From the NCBI RefSeq assembly GCF_032813545.1, contig NZ_CP136514.1:248001-312000 (forward strand): a DNA stretch of 64,000 nt, written 5' to 3'. The stretch is from Nodosilinea sp. E11. GTDB taxonomy: Bacteria > Cyanobacteriota > Cyanobacteriia > Phormidesmidales > Phormidesmidaceae. Shown here in pieces: positions 26,013 to 33,070 of this stretch; positions within the stretch are counted from its first letter, which is position 1; each line of letters opens with the position of its first letter. The notes under the pieces are model-generated. The model was not told the origin of the DNA. It saw only the letters and a list, made by a program, of their open reading frames with translations, and did not search any database. Position numbers and translations under genes: made by a program.

Positions 26013-27353
26013 ATGCCGCGCCACCGTTCTCGCTTGCAGCAATCCGACCACTCCACCTCACGGCCCAGCCAGATTGGATTCGCCTCCCGTCCCTTTGCTA
26101 CCCCACCAAAAAGCGAGGCAGAACCGCGCACCCCTCAAACCGATAGTGAGCCAGCCCCAAAAGCCGGATATACGCTCTTTGCTGAGGGAGGGCGCACTCT
26201 CCCCATCCAACCCAAGCTCACCATCGGCGCACCCAACGACAAATACGAGCAAGAAGCCGATCGCGTCGCCAAAGAAGTTGTGCAGCGATTGAGTTTTAGC
26301 GGTGGTAGATCGTCTGGCAAGGATTCCGATCAACCATCCCACCCCAACCGAACCCTGCAACGGGAAACCCTGCCTGACGAAGAAGACGAGCTTCAAATGA
26401 AACCCCTGGCCGAGCAGATTCAGCGCATGGATCTGCCCGAAGAGGACGAGTTGCAAATGAAACCATTACTGCAACGTCAAGGGAACGGGGCTGTCGCCGC
26501 CAGTGATGGCCTCGAAGCCGCCATCCAACAATCTCGCAGTAGTGGGCAACCCCTAGCCGACTCAATCCGAGAACCGATGGAACAGGCGTTTGGTGGCGTT
26601 GATTTTGGTGGGGTGAACGTGCATACGGATGGGCGATCGGATCAACTCAATCGCTCGATTCAGGCAAAAGCGTTTACAACCGGGCAGGATATCTACTTTC
26701 GACAAGGAGCCTATGAGCCGGGGAGTCGTAGTGGGCAGGAATTGATTGCCCATGAACTGACCCATGTAGTGCAGCAGAAAGGTGCTAGTGAGAAAATCAG
26801 ACCGAAGGTATACGGTGCTCAGAAGCATGTGGTAGGTATCAGCCCTGAAAATCAAATCCAGCGAGATAAACACGACAACCCAAGCGATTTTATAAAGTGG
26901 ATAGAACAGGACAAAACATACTTAAAATGGAATACTAAAAATGAAGGCGACTGTGCCCCCGCCGCAAAAGAGATAGGCGCATTACTGGCGAACAATAATT
27001 TTACTGTGTTTTACCGTGGAATTTTAGCTTTTGGCAAAACACGTAGGGATGGTAACCGAAATCATTTTGTTATTGTTGTGCTAGTCAATGGGAAAAAGAT
27101 CGTAGTTGATCCAACCCAGGGGCAATTTATAGGGGGTGAACCCACTGTTACCTACGACGAGTTGTGGCGAAAAAACTTCCAAAATGTAAAAATACGATGG
27201 TTAAACCTTGATACAGAAAAATTTGAAGAAGTGCAGCGCGGCATGAAGTTTATAGATTGTGCCACATTTGCAGAAGCTAACAGTTATGCTAGGGACTGGA
27301 AAACAGGGTATGACGCAGCGAGCGGAATTGTTCTAAGAGGAGAAGATCATTAG
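26013..27353 (+). CDS. DUF4157 cargo protein 2 with papain-like toxin domain
   Basis: The 446-residue protein starts at ATG 26013 (MPRHRSRLQQSD), matching the starts of its paralogues and preceded by GGAG; an upstream in-frame ATG gives an unrelated 63-residue extension. Residues 55-90 carry the shared 'IQPKLTIGAPNDKYEQEADR' leader. Two acidic EEDELQMKP repeats follow (about 122-151), then DUF4157 with HELTH (247-251). The C-terminal 160 residues show the order Cys314 (EGDCAPAAKEI), His351 (NHFVIVV) and Asp366 (VVDPTQGQF), the catalytic triad pattern of papain-like fold toxins (Tox-PL-2 type), so a protease, deamidase or transglutaminase activity on host protein is likely. This domain is AT-richer than the leader. 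Confidence 0.85.
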   Translation: MPRHRSRLQQSDHSTSRPSQIGFASRPFATPPKSEAEPRTPQTDSEPAPKAGYTLFAEGGRTLPIQPKLTIGAPNDKYEQEADRVAKEVVQRLSFSGGRSSGKDSDQPSHPNRTLQRETLPDEEDELQMKPLAEQIQRMDLPEEDELQMKPLLQRQGNGAVAASDGLEAAIQQSRSSGQPLADSIREPMEQAFGGVDFGGVNVHTDGRSDQLNRSIQAKAFTTGQDIYFRQGAYEPGSRSGQELIAHELTHVVQQKGASEKIRPKVYGAQKHVVGISPENQIQRDKHDNPSDFIKWIEQDKTYLKWNTKNEGDCAPAAKEIGALLANNNFTVFYRGILAFGKTRRDGNRNHFVIVVLVNGKKIVVDPTQGQFIGGEPTVTYDELWRKNFQNVKIRWLNLDTEKFEEVQRGMKFIDCATFAEANSYARDWKTGYDAASGIVLRGEDH

Positions 27354-27368
27354 TGCGATCGCCTGCGC

Positions 27369-27479
27369 CATAGGTTAGGTTAAGGAACGAAACCCAACAC
27401 CCACAGACCTTCTAGCCCCACCGTAATGCCAATTTGACCGACGGTTTTGTGGGGTTTTGCGATCGCACCACCCCACTTG
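27369..27479. repeat. MITE-like intergenic repeat, copy 2
   Basis: About 111 bp: TAGGTTAGGTTAAGG, ACGAAACCCAACACCC, CCGTAATGCCAATTTGACCG and TGTGGGGTTTTGCGATCGC. It aligns with copies 1 and 3 over its length but its right end is diverged and carries a HIP1 palindrome. Located 15 bp after cargo gene 2. Confidence 0.7.
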
Positions 27480-27560
27480 CAGGCATCGACCATGGTCTAA
27501 GGCGTATTGTGAGCAGCTATGAGACGATCGTGAACATCCGCTGCGATCGGAACGTATGCT

Positions 27561-29390
27561 ATGACACGCCACACCTCACCTCAAAAGCAAGAGTCTACTA
27601 AGGCTGCGATCGCACCATCATCCAACCCGTTGGCACCTCGCCCTTTTGCACAGCCAGCAGACGCCGTAGAAGCCGTTTCGGAACCCCAGTCGGTGGGCAG
27701 CCCCACCGTCGAGTTTTCTGTCTTTAGTGCCGATAGCGGGTTTCCACCGTCCGTGCAACCCAAGCTCACTATCGGTGCTCCCAACGACCCCTACGAACAA
27801 GAAGCTGATCGCGTCGCCAAGCAAGTCGTGCAGCGCATCCATGCGCCTCAATCTGATCCACCCCCCATTCAACGGGCCACCGGCCACGCTAACGCAATTA
27901 CAGGAACAGCTTCCCCAGACCTGGAGACCTCTATCCACCGGGCGAGGGGGCTGGGGCAGCCGCTAGCCCCCTCACTGCAACAGCAGATGGGCCAGGCCAT
28001 GGGGGCCGACTTTAGCAGCGTGCGGGTGCATACCGATACCCAAGCAGACCAGCTCAATCGCTCCATTCAGGCCAAAGCCTTTACCACCGGACAGGATGTG
28101 TTTTTCCGCCAGGGGGCTTACCAGCCGGGAAGCCAGGGCGGCCAAGAGCTGATTGCCCACGAGTTGACCCATGTGGTGCAGCAGAATCGGGATACTCAGA
28201 TCGGCAGCGATCTTCCGATCAATCGTCAGCCGATCGCCATTGCGCAGACTACCTCCGACGCAGTCGTGCAGCCTGCCAGGGGCAAAGTTGGCCGGATCAT
28301 GTCAGACTTGGCCTTCTTGCCGTTGTTGGGGGTCGGGGCGATCGGCGCAGAGGTGGCGGCAAGAATGACCTTTGGCTGGGAGAAAGATCGCAAAAAGATT
28401 CAAACCCCAACCAATCAGCTCGACCATCAGGGCACCAAATCCTATGTCGCTCAAGATATCGCGATCGCTGGGGGTGGCTTTGGCAACAAATATATTCTTA
28501 GGGGACGGCGATACGACCCCAAACCCGCCTATACCGGCAATCCATCGGCAGGCAAAGCGGTGATTCTCTTTTCAGGCAGTGGTGGCCCTAATGAAGACAT
28601 GATGGAACCCGTAGCTGAGTTCTATTGTCGGCAAGGCGCTGTCGCCTTTGGAGTCAATTATCGGGGCTATGGCAACAGCCGCGATGTCGGCATATTCGGC
28701 GGGGAAAGTACGCCATTTATGAGTGAACAGGGCCTCTACGACGACGCCAGAAAAATTTTCAACTACGTCAACCAGACAGCTGGATTTGCTGCGACAGACA
28801 TTACGCTCCATGGTTTTTCGCTGGGGGGAGCGGTGGCGTCACACTTGGCCAAAAAGCTGGCCAAGCCTGGCCCTGGGGGACAACCTGGAGTGCAGCTAGG
28901 GGGTCTAGTCCTCCACAGTTCTATCAAATCGGCCTACAAGGCGGCGAGGGATGAAACGGGTATCCCTGGGCTTGCGCAAATTGCCGGACTCGGGACTAAG
29001 GGCAGTGCCGGTAACTTTGATACCGAGGCTCACTTAGAACAACTGGCGGCTCGAGATCCCAATTTGCCGATTCACTTTATGGGGGGAAACTATGGTGCCG
29101 GGGATCAGCTGGCCTTGAGCCATACCCAACTTGAGCAAACTGGCCATGGGACGTTTACTAATGTCAGCTCTCATTCCGGGCAGGGAGGGCACCTAGCTGA
29201 CAACATCACCATGCCTCAATTGACCGATCCGTTGGGTAATCCCATGACCGATGAAAATGGCGCACCGATGTATCCGCAGGCAGTGCCCTCTAATCACTTA
29301 TCTCCACAAATGAAAGACAAAATGGCAACCCTCGTGGCCCAGGGACGCACTCGCAATGCGGCTCTACCCATGAATGTAGCGGCACTGTAA
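27561..29390 (+). CDS. DUF4157 cargo protein 3 with alpha/beta-hydrolase domain
   Basis: A 609-residue protein. Residues 65-92 hold the shared 'VQPKLTIGAPNDPYEQEADR' leader and DUF4157 ends with HELTHVVQQ (200-204 HELTH). Unlike cargo 1, 2 and 4 it has no EEDELQMKP repeats. Residues about 330-560 have an alpha/beta-hydrolase fold: 'AVILFSGSGGPNEDMM' (oxyanion region), the nucleophile elbow GFSLGG with Ser420, and 'LPIHFMGGNYGAGDQLALSH' near the acid position. A lipase, esterase or other serine hydrolase activity is expected; the substrate is unknown. A weakly hydrophobic stretch at about 250-268 (AFLPLLGVGAIGAEV) may help membrane entry. The ATG at 27561 matches paralogue starts. Confidence 0.85.
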   Translation: MTRHTSPQKQESTKAAIAPSSNPLAPRPFAQPADAVEAVSEPQSVGSPTVEFSVFSADSGFPPSVQPKLTIGAPNDPYEQEADRVAKQVVQRIHAPQSDPPPIQRATGHANAITGTASPDLETSIHRARGLGQPLAPSLQQQMGQAMGADFSSVRVHTDTQADQLNRSIQAKAFTTGQDVFFRQGAYQPGSQGGQELIAHELTHVVQQNRDTQIGSDLPINRQPIAIAQTTSDAVVQPARGKVGRIMSDLAFLPLLGVGAIGAEVAARMTFGWEKDRKKIQTPTNQLDHQGTKSYVAQDIAIAGGGFGNKYILRGRRYDPKPAYTGNPSAGKAVILFSGSGGPNEDMMEPVAEFYCRQGAVAFGVNYRGYGNSRDVGIFGGESTPFMSEQGLYDDARKIFNYVNQTAGFAATDITLHGFSLGGAVASHLAKKLAKPGPGGQPGVQLGGLVLHSSIKSAYKAARDETGIPGLAQIAGLGTKGSAGNFDTEAHLEQLAARDPNLPIHFMGGNYGAGDQLALSHTQLEQTGHGTFTNVSSHSGQGGHLADNITMPQLTDPLGNPMTDENGAPMYPQAVPSNHLSPQMKDKMATLVAQGRTRNAALPMNVAAL

Positions 29391-29479
29391 AACATGCGAA
29401 GCGATCGCCCACAATGTAGCTTTCCCCTGCCCCCTTCTGGCCCTGCAGGTCTCAACGGTAGATTTACCCCACCAACATC

Positions 29480-29538
29480 TCGACCTTTGGCAAATATCGA
29501 TCGGCCCCCAGCCTCGGTATCGTAGCCACAGCATGAGG
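29480..29538. repeat. 59-bp direct repeat, copy 1 (possible orphan promoter)
   Basis: The stretch starting TCGACCTTTGGC and ending CACAGCATGAGG recurs almost unchanged at 32582-32640, directly ahead of the gp25 gene. The end (GCATGAGG followed by AAAATAG) resembles the GCATGAGACAATAAG element ahead of cargo gene 1, so the repeat may carry a promoter. Confidence 0.75.
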
Positions 29539-29544
29539 AAAATA

Positions 29545-29655
29545 GTAGGTTGGGTTGAGGAACGAAACCCAACACTCACAAGCCTTCTGGCTCTACCGTA
29601 ATGCCAATTTAACCGATGGTTTTGTTGGGTTTTGCTAGCGCGCAACTCAACCTAC
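29545..29655. repeat. MITE-like intergenic repeat, copy 3
   Basis: About 111 bp bounded by GTAGGTTGGGTTGAGG on the left and CGCAACTCAACCTAC on the right, a near-perfect terminal inverted repeat, with the same CCGTAATGCCAATTTAACCG core as copies 1 and 2. Lies between cargo genes 3 and 4. A further partial copy of the end (GTAGGTTGGGTTTCGG) occurs at 31551. Confidence 0.75.
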
Positions 29656-29742
29656 CAGTGCCACTAGCGAGCCTAGATTAGTGACATTTGGAGATCAGAC
29701 ACATTTCGACCATAGTCTGAAGGGGATTCTAAAATCCTATGG

Positions 29743-29780
29743 GAAAATAAGGCATCCACCGCTGCGATCGCAGGTACACT
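29743..29780 (+). promoter_or_regulatory. Conserved element upstream of cargo gene 4
   Basis: GAAAATAAGGCA (29743-29754) lies 38 bp before the ATG. Further upstream CGACCATAGTCTGAAGG (from 29708) matches CGACCATGGTCTAAGG ahead of cargo gene 3 (from 27488), where the downstream AATAAG part is degenerate. Confidence 0.45.
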
Positions 29781-31520
29781 ATGCCGCGCTATCAATCTTC
29801 TCATCGGAAAGAGTTACCTAAGTCTTCCCCCAAAGCTAATGCGGATGCCCTACGATCGCGCCCCTTTGCCCCGGTCTTACAGCGCCAGGATCAAACCCCC
29901 GCCAGCCCAGCCCATGAGAGTCAACCGGCAGAGTTTTCGGTATTGGAGCCGGGTGGCAGCTGCCCCCAGCCCATTCAGGCCAAGCTGACCATCGGCGCAC
30001 CGGGCGATAAGTATGAGCAAGAGGCCGATCGAGTGGCTGTTCAGATGGTACAGCATATCAATTCGCCCACCGCAAACCAACCCCAAGCGGACCAGGTTCA
30101 GCGCATGGAACTGACCGAGGAAGGTGAGCTTCAGATGAAACCCGATTTCCTGCAACGGGAAGTGGAGCCGGATGAAGAAGACGAGTTGCAAATGAAACCG
30201 TTATTGCAACGCCAAGGGAGCGGAGCTGTTGCCGCCAGTGACGACCTTGACTTCGCCATTCAGCAATCTCGCGGTAGTGGGCAACCGCTGGCCGACTCGA
30301 TCCGAGAACCGATGGAACAGGCGTTTGGTGGCGTTGATTTTAGCGGGGTGAAAGTTCATACAGATGGGCGATCGGATCAACTCAATCGCTCAATTCAAGC
30401 AAAGGCTTTCACCACCGGGCAAGATATCTTCTTTCGGCAGGGAGAATATACTCCTGGGAGTAGCGGAGGGCAGGAATTGATCGCCCATGAGTTGACGCAT
30501 GTAGTGCAGCAGAACGGGAAAGCAGTGCAGCCGATGATGCTGATGCCGGGATTAAACCAAGTAATCCAGGCACGGAAACTAACCAACGACGCGGATCTGA
30601 TACAAGACGTAGAGGATGCACAGAAGAAAGTTGATGGGGCCGAACACCTTACGGTATTGGCAGTACTACAGACAATAGCAGGCTACTTCGAAACAGATGT
30701 AAGCGGCGCGACAAAGGCAAGCGAAGCATTTACGATCTTATCAAATGATACAAATCGAATTATGGACACGGAGGATCGTGAAGTCATAGCGCAAATCGTG
30801 CAGAACCGAATGAGAGCGGTGGCAAAAGACGCATTACGCAGAGAGAAGGCGTATCTGTACGAAGTTATGCCAGAGAGCTTATACGACCATAAGCAGCTCC
30901 AAGGCAAAACCAAATGGAATTCGGAGATGGATAATTACCTCAAAGCAGAGATAGATGTTCTGTGTGGCACATCATGGCACATCGACCAAGCCAGTGTCAC
31001 GGAGGAGATAGTAGCAAGACGCGAACAGCGTCAAACAGAATGGTTAAATCATGCTTGGAAGAAAGTAGGAGAATTGAAGCCGATTGATAAGTCTTCCATA
31101 CCAGTAAAGACAAAATTTTGGGAGTTCCTAGGATGGAAAATTCAAGGATTAGAATGGAAAATGAAAACCGTTGAGGCTGGTCCCACAGGTACAAAACTCC
31201 ACTTAACCGTAAGCGGAGACTCTATGTTAGCACCGTCTACCCTGGTAAATGAAGACGCCAATATCCTTAATAAGAGTCCAGACCTGATCTATTCAAAACT
31301 TTTTGAGAGTGTAACTGTGAGCAAGCGAGTCCATGTCACTCGGGAGTCTACACCGAAGAAACATCTCTACATCGGAGATACGAACGGCGAAGGAGTAGCA
31401 ATCAAAGACGACGCATGGGAAGACGATGCGAAGACGATGAAAGAGCATCTGAACTCATTCAGGACCGACGTGATCCAAAAAATAATAGCTGCAAAGTTGA
31501 AAAGATGGGACCTTAAGTAA
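29781..31520 (+). CDS. DUF4157 cargo protein 4, C-terminal domain unknown
   Basis: This 579-residue protein has the leader 'IQAKLTIGAPGDKYEQEADR' (65-84), one degenerate and one intact EEDELQMKP repeat (about 112-140) and DUF4157 with HELTH (236-240). The C-terminal ~320 residues are charged, mainly helical in pattern ('VEDAQKKVDGAEHLTVLAVL', 'EIVARREQRQTEWLNHAWKK') and match no family I can name. The first residues after DUF4157 (MMLMPGLNQVIQARKL) are a short hydrophobic linker. Base composition drops in GC after the DUF4157 boundary, as in cargo 1 and 2. Most likely a novel effector domain; the presence of the N-terminal cargo module is the only functional evidence. Confidence 0.8.
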   Translation: MPRYQSSHRKELPKSSPKANADALRSRPFAPVLQRQDQTPASPAHESQPAEFSVLEPGGSCPQPIQAKLTIGAPGDKYEQEADRVAVQMVQHINSPTANQPQADQVQRMELTEEGELQMKPDFLQREVEPDEEDELQMKPLLQRQGSGAVAASDDLDFAIQQSRGSGQPLADSIREPMEQAFGGVDFSGVKVHTDGRSDQLNRSIQAKAFTTGQDIFFRQGEYTPGSSGGQELIAHELTHVVQQNGKAVQPMMLMPGLNQVIQARKLTNDADLIQDVEDAQKKVDGAEHLTVLAVLQTIAGYFETDVSGATKASEAFTILSNDTNRIMDTEDREVIAQIVQNRMRAVAKDALRREKAYLYEVMPESLYDHKQLQGKTKWNSEMDNYLKAEIDVLCGTSWHIDQASVTEEIVARREQRQTEWLNHAWKKVGELKPIDKSSIPVKTKFWEFLGWKIQGLEWKMKTVEAGPTGTKLHLTVSGDSMLAPSTLVNEDANILNKSPDLIYSKLFESVTVSKRVHVTRESTPKKHLYIGDTNGEGVAIKDDAWEDDAKTMKEHLNSFRTDVIQKIIAAKLKRWDLK

Positions 31521-31557
31521 AGGTAAAGGTAGTGCGATCGCCCCTCGCTGTAGGTTG

Positions 31558-31620
31558 GGTTTCGGCGTAGTGCCAGGAGGGTGGTGGTGGTGTACCGATC
31601 GCACCTCGTCAGGCCAAACC
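31558..31620. repeat. Direct repeat flanking YdcF gene, copy 1
   Basis: GGTTTCGGCGTAGTGC, AGGAGGG, ACCGATCG and CAGGCCAAACC occur here and again, same order and spacing, at 32348-32406. The two copies bracket the YdcF-like gene. The second copy overlaps the end of a decayed reading frame, and this copy is more degenerate. Confidence 0.65.
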
Positions 31621-31649
31621 TAGCTTTCCGAGGGTTAAATTGTGCTGGG

Positions 31650-32321
31650 CTAGGGTTGGCCGCTGGTGGGGGTTTGTGGGGTTGGGCAGGGTTGCACCTG
31701 CATGGCGGGGGCGGGGCGAGTGAGGCCCATTACGGGTCTTTGGAGCAGGTACAGGCTGTAGAAGTAGAGTTCTCGCCACAGAAAGGGGGCTTGGCTTTTT
31801 AGGCTGATGTATCGGGTGGTGGGGGTGGGCGAGGAGTAGGCTACTAGGCCAAGATCGCGGGCCATCAGCAGCGATCGCCGCATGTGGAGGGGATCGCTGA
31901 CGATCAAAACGCGAGTGAACCCCTGGCGATCGCTAATCTGCTTGGCCCCCTGCAAATTTTCCTGGGTGATGCGGGAGGTGGTTTCGCACCAGGTGTGGTT
32001 GGGGCTAACGCCGTGGGCGATCGCATAGCGGCTAGCCACGACAGACTCGGCTAGTTGGTCTTGGGCACCTACCCCGCCGGTAAAAATGAGATAGCGAACT
32101 GTGCCGGTCTGGTAGAGATCAATGGCATGGTTGATGCGTTCTTGAAACACGGGGGAGGGGGCTTCGCCCCAGACTGCGGCACCTAGGACGATGGCGGCAT
32201 CGGCGGGGGCATGGTCGCGGGTGAGGCCAAAGCGGTAAATATCGAGGGCGATCGCAACCATTCCTGCCATCAGGCCGCTACCGATCGCCAGGGCGAGTCT
32301 AAGGTGGTGCTTCTGGCTCAT
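31650..32321 (-). CDS. YdcF/DUF218 family membrane-anchored protein
   Basis: The 223-residue protein has an N-terminal membrane segment (LALAIGSGLMAGMVAIALD, residues 8-27) and a DUF218/YdcF domain: 'ADAAIVLGAAVWGEAPSPVFQERINHAIDLYQTG', 'YLIFTGGVGAQDQLAESVVASRYAI', 'TSRITQENLQGAKQI', 'RVLIVSDPLHMRRSLLMARDLGL'. YdcF proteins bind S-adenosylmethionine in vitro, and SanA-type relatives affect envelope permeability; the cellular reaction is unclear. It is the only minus-strand gene inside the plus arm, sits between cargo 4 and gp25, and is flanked by direct repeats, so it is probably an insertion and not part of the injection machine. The last 25 residues are proline-rich. Confidence 0.85.
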   Translation of the reverse strand: MSQKHHLRLALAIGSGLMAGMVAIALDIYRFGLTRDHAPADAAIVLGAAVWGEAPSPVFQERINHAIDLYQTGTVRYLIFTGGVGAQDQLAESVVASRYAIAHGVSPNHTWCETTSRITQENLQGAKQISDRQGFTRVLIVSDPLHMRRSLLMARDLGLVAYSSPTPTTRYISLKSQAPFLWRELYFYSLYLLQRPVMGLTRPAPAMQVQPCPTPQTPTSGQP

Positions 32322-32347
32322 GGGGGGTGGGGGGTAGGCGGCTTTGA

Positions 32348-32406
32348 GGGTTTCGGCGTAGTGCTAGGAGGGGGGGATGTGCCGATCGAATATTACCAGG
32401 CCAAAC
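32348..32406. repeat. Direct repeat flanking YdcF gene, copy 2
   Basis: The better preserved of the two copies (GGGTTTCGGCGTAGTGC ... CAGGCCAAACC). It begins 26 bp upstream of the YdcF start and runs into the remnant frame at 32364-32552. Confidence 0.65.
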
Positions 32407-32552
32407 CATTCCAGGCGTTCGAGGTTTTCGGCGATCGCATCCAGTTTCTTCTTGGTATTCTTGCCGGTAAATTGGGCAGCGATTTGGGGGATGGTCCAGT
32501 TGCTGGGGGTGGTGCGGAGCAGGTCGCGGATGGCGGTAAAGCTTACATCGAT
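32364..32552 (-). pseudogene. Remnant of a helical DNA-binding-like protein C-terminus
   Basis: A stop-to-stop frame of about 62 codons on the minus strand reads SFTAIRDLLRTTPSNWT, IPQIAAQFTGKNTKKKLDAI and AENLERLEWFGLVIFD, ending in TAG. The pattern (helix, helix, lysine-rich link, helix, strand) looks like a winged helix at the end of a longer protein. An in-frame TAA directly precedes it and no start codon is available, so it is a decayed fragment. It occupies the gap between the YdcF gene and gp25. Confidence 0.5.
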
Positions 32553-32581
32553 TTATAGATTGCGCTCTGATCAACCAGAAT

Positions 32582-32640
32582 TCGACCTTTGGCGAATATC
32601 GATCGCGCCCTAGCCCCAGTATCGTAGCCACAGCATGAGG
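32582..32640. repeat. 59-bp direct repeat, copy 2, ahead of gp25
   Basis: Copy of 29480-29538, same length. It ends 11 bp before the gp25 ATG, so it includes whatever promoter or leader the baseplate operon has. The 3.1 kb between copies holds cargo gene 4 and the YdcF gene. Confidence 0.75.
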
Positions 32641-32651
32641 CTAAAACTGCG

Positions 32652-33068
32652 ATGCCAGAGGCGATGAATTACCTCAACCCCGAGGCCCACCTAGGACAGG
32701 GGCTTGCTTTCCCGATCCGCACCAGTGTGCAGGGCGGCCTGCAACTGAGCGCGGCCGGGCAAAACCTGACCGAATCGATCCGGGTGCTATTGCGCACCCG
32801 AGTCGGGGAGCGAGTCTACCGACCCGACTACGGCAGCCGCCTGGCAGAACTCACCTTTGCCCCCATGAACACCGATACCCTGCTGCTAATTCGCCTCAAC
32901 GTGCAGGAGGCGATCGAGCGCTGGGAGCCGCGCATTGTGCTAGAGCAGGTGCTCACCGACCCCGACCCGGCCCAGGGGCGAGTCGATATCATCATCCACT
33001 ACCGGGCTAAAGACAGCCACCAGCGCCGCAGCCTGGTTTATCCCTTTTACCTCATGCCGCCGGAGTAG
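32652..33068 (+). CDS. gp25-like baseplate wedge protein (Afp9/Pvc9-like)
   Basis: At 138 residues this is a GPW/gp25-family protein: 'LGQGLAFPIRTSVQGGLQLSAAGQNLTESIRVLLRTRVGERVYRPDYGSRLAELTFAP' contains the conserved gp25 core, including 'GERVYRPDYGS'. gp25 nucleates sheath assembly on the baseplate in phages, type VI secretion and eCIS. It heads the second structural block of the plus arm and is followed two bases later by the gp6/J-like gene. The start at 32652 is supported by the family's short N-terminus; a second ATG 12 bases downstream (MNYLNPEAH) is equally possible. Confidence 0.95.
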   Translation: MPEAMNYLNPEAHLGQGLAFPIRTSVQGGLQLSAAGQNLTESIRVLLRTRVGERVYRPDYGSRLAELTFAPMNTDTLLLIRLNVQEAIERWEPRIVLEQVLTDPDPAQGRVDIIIHYRAKDSHQRRSLVYPFYLMPPE

Positions 33069-33070
33069 CC

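Noticed and set aside
32299..32631. A 110-codon minus-strand frame ahead of gp25
   Set aside because: Arg/Pro/His-rich composition, out of frame with the recognisable remnant at 32364-32552, and overlaps the repeated promoter-like segment.
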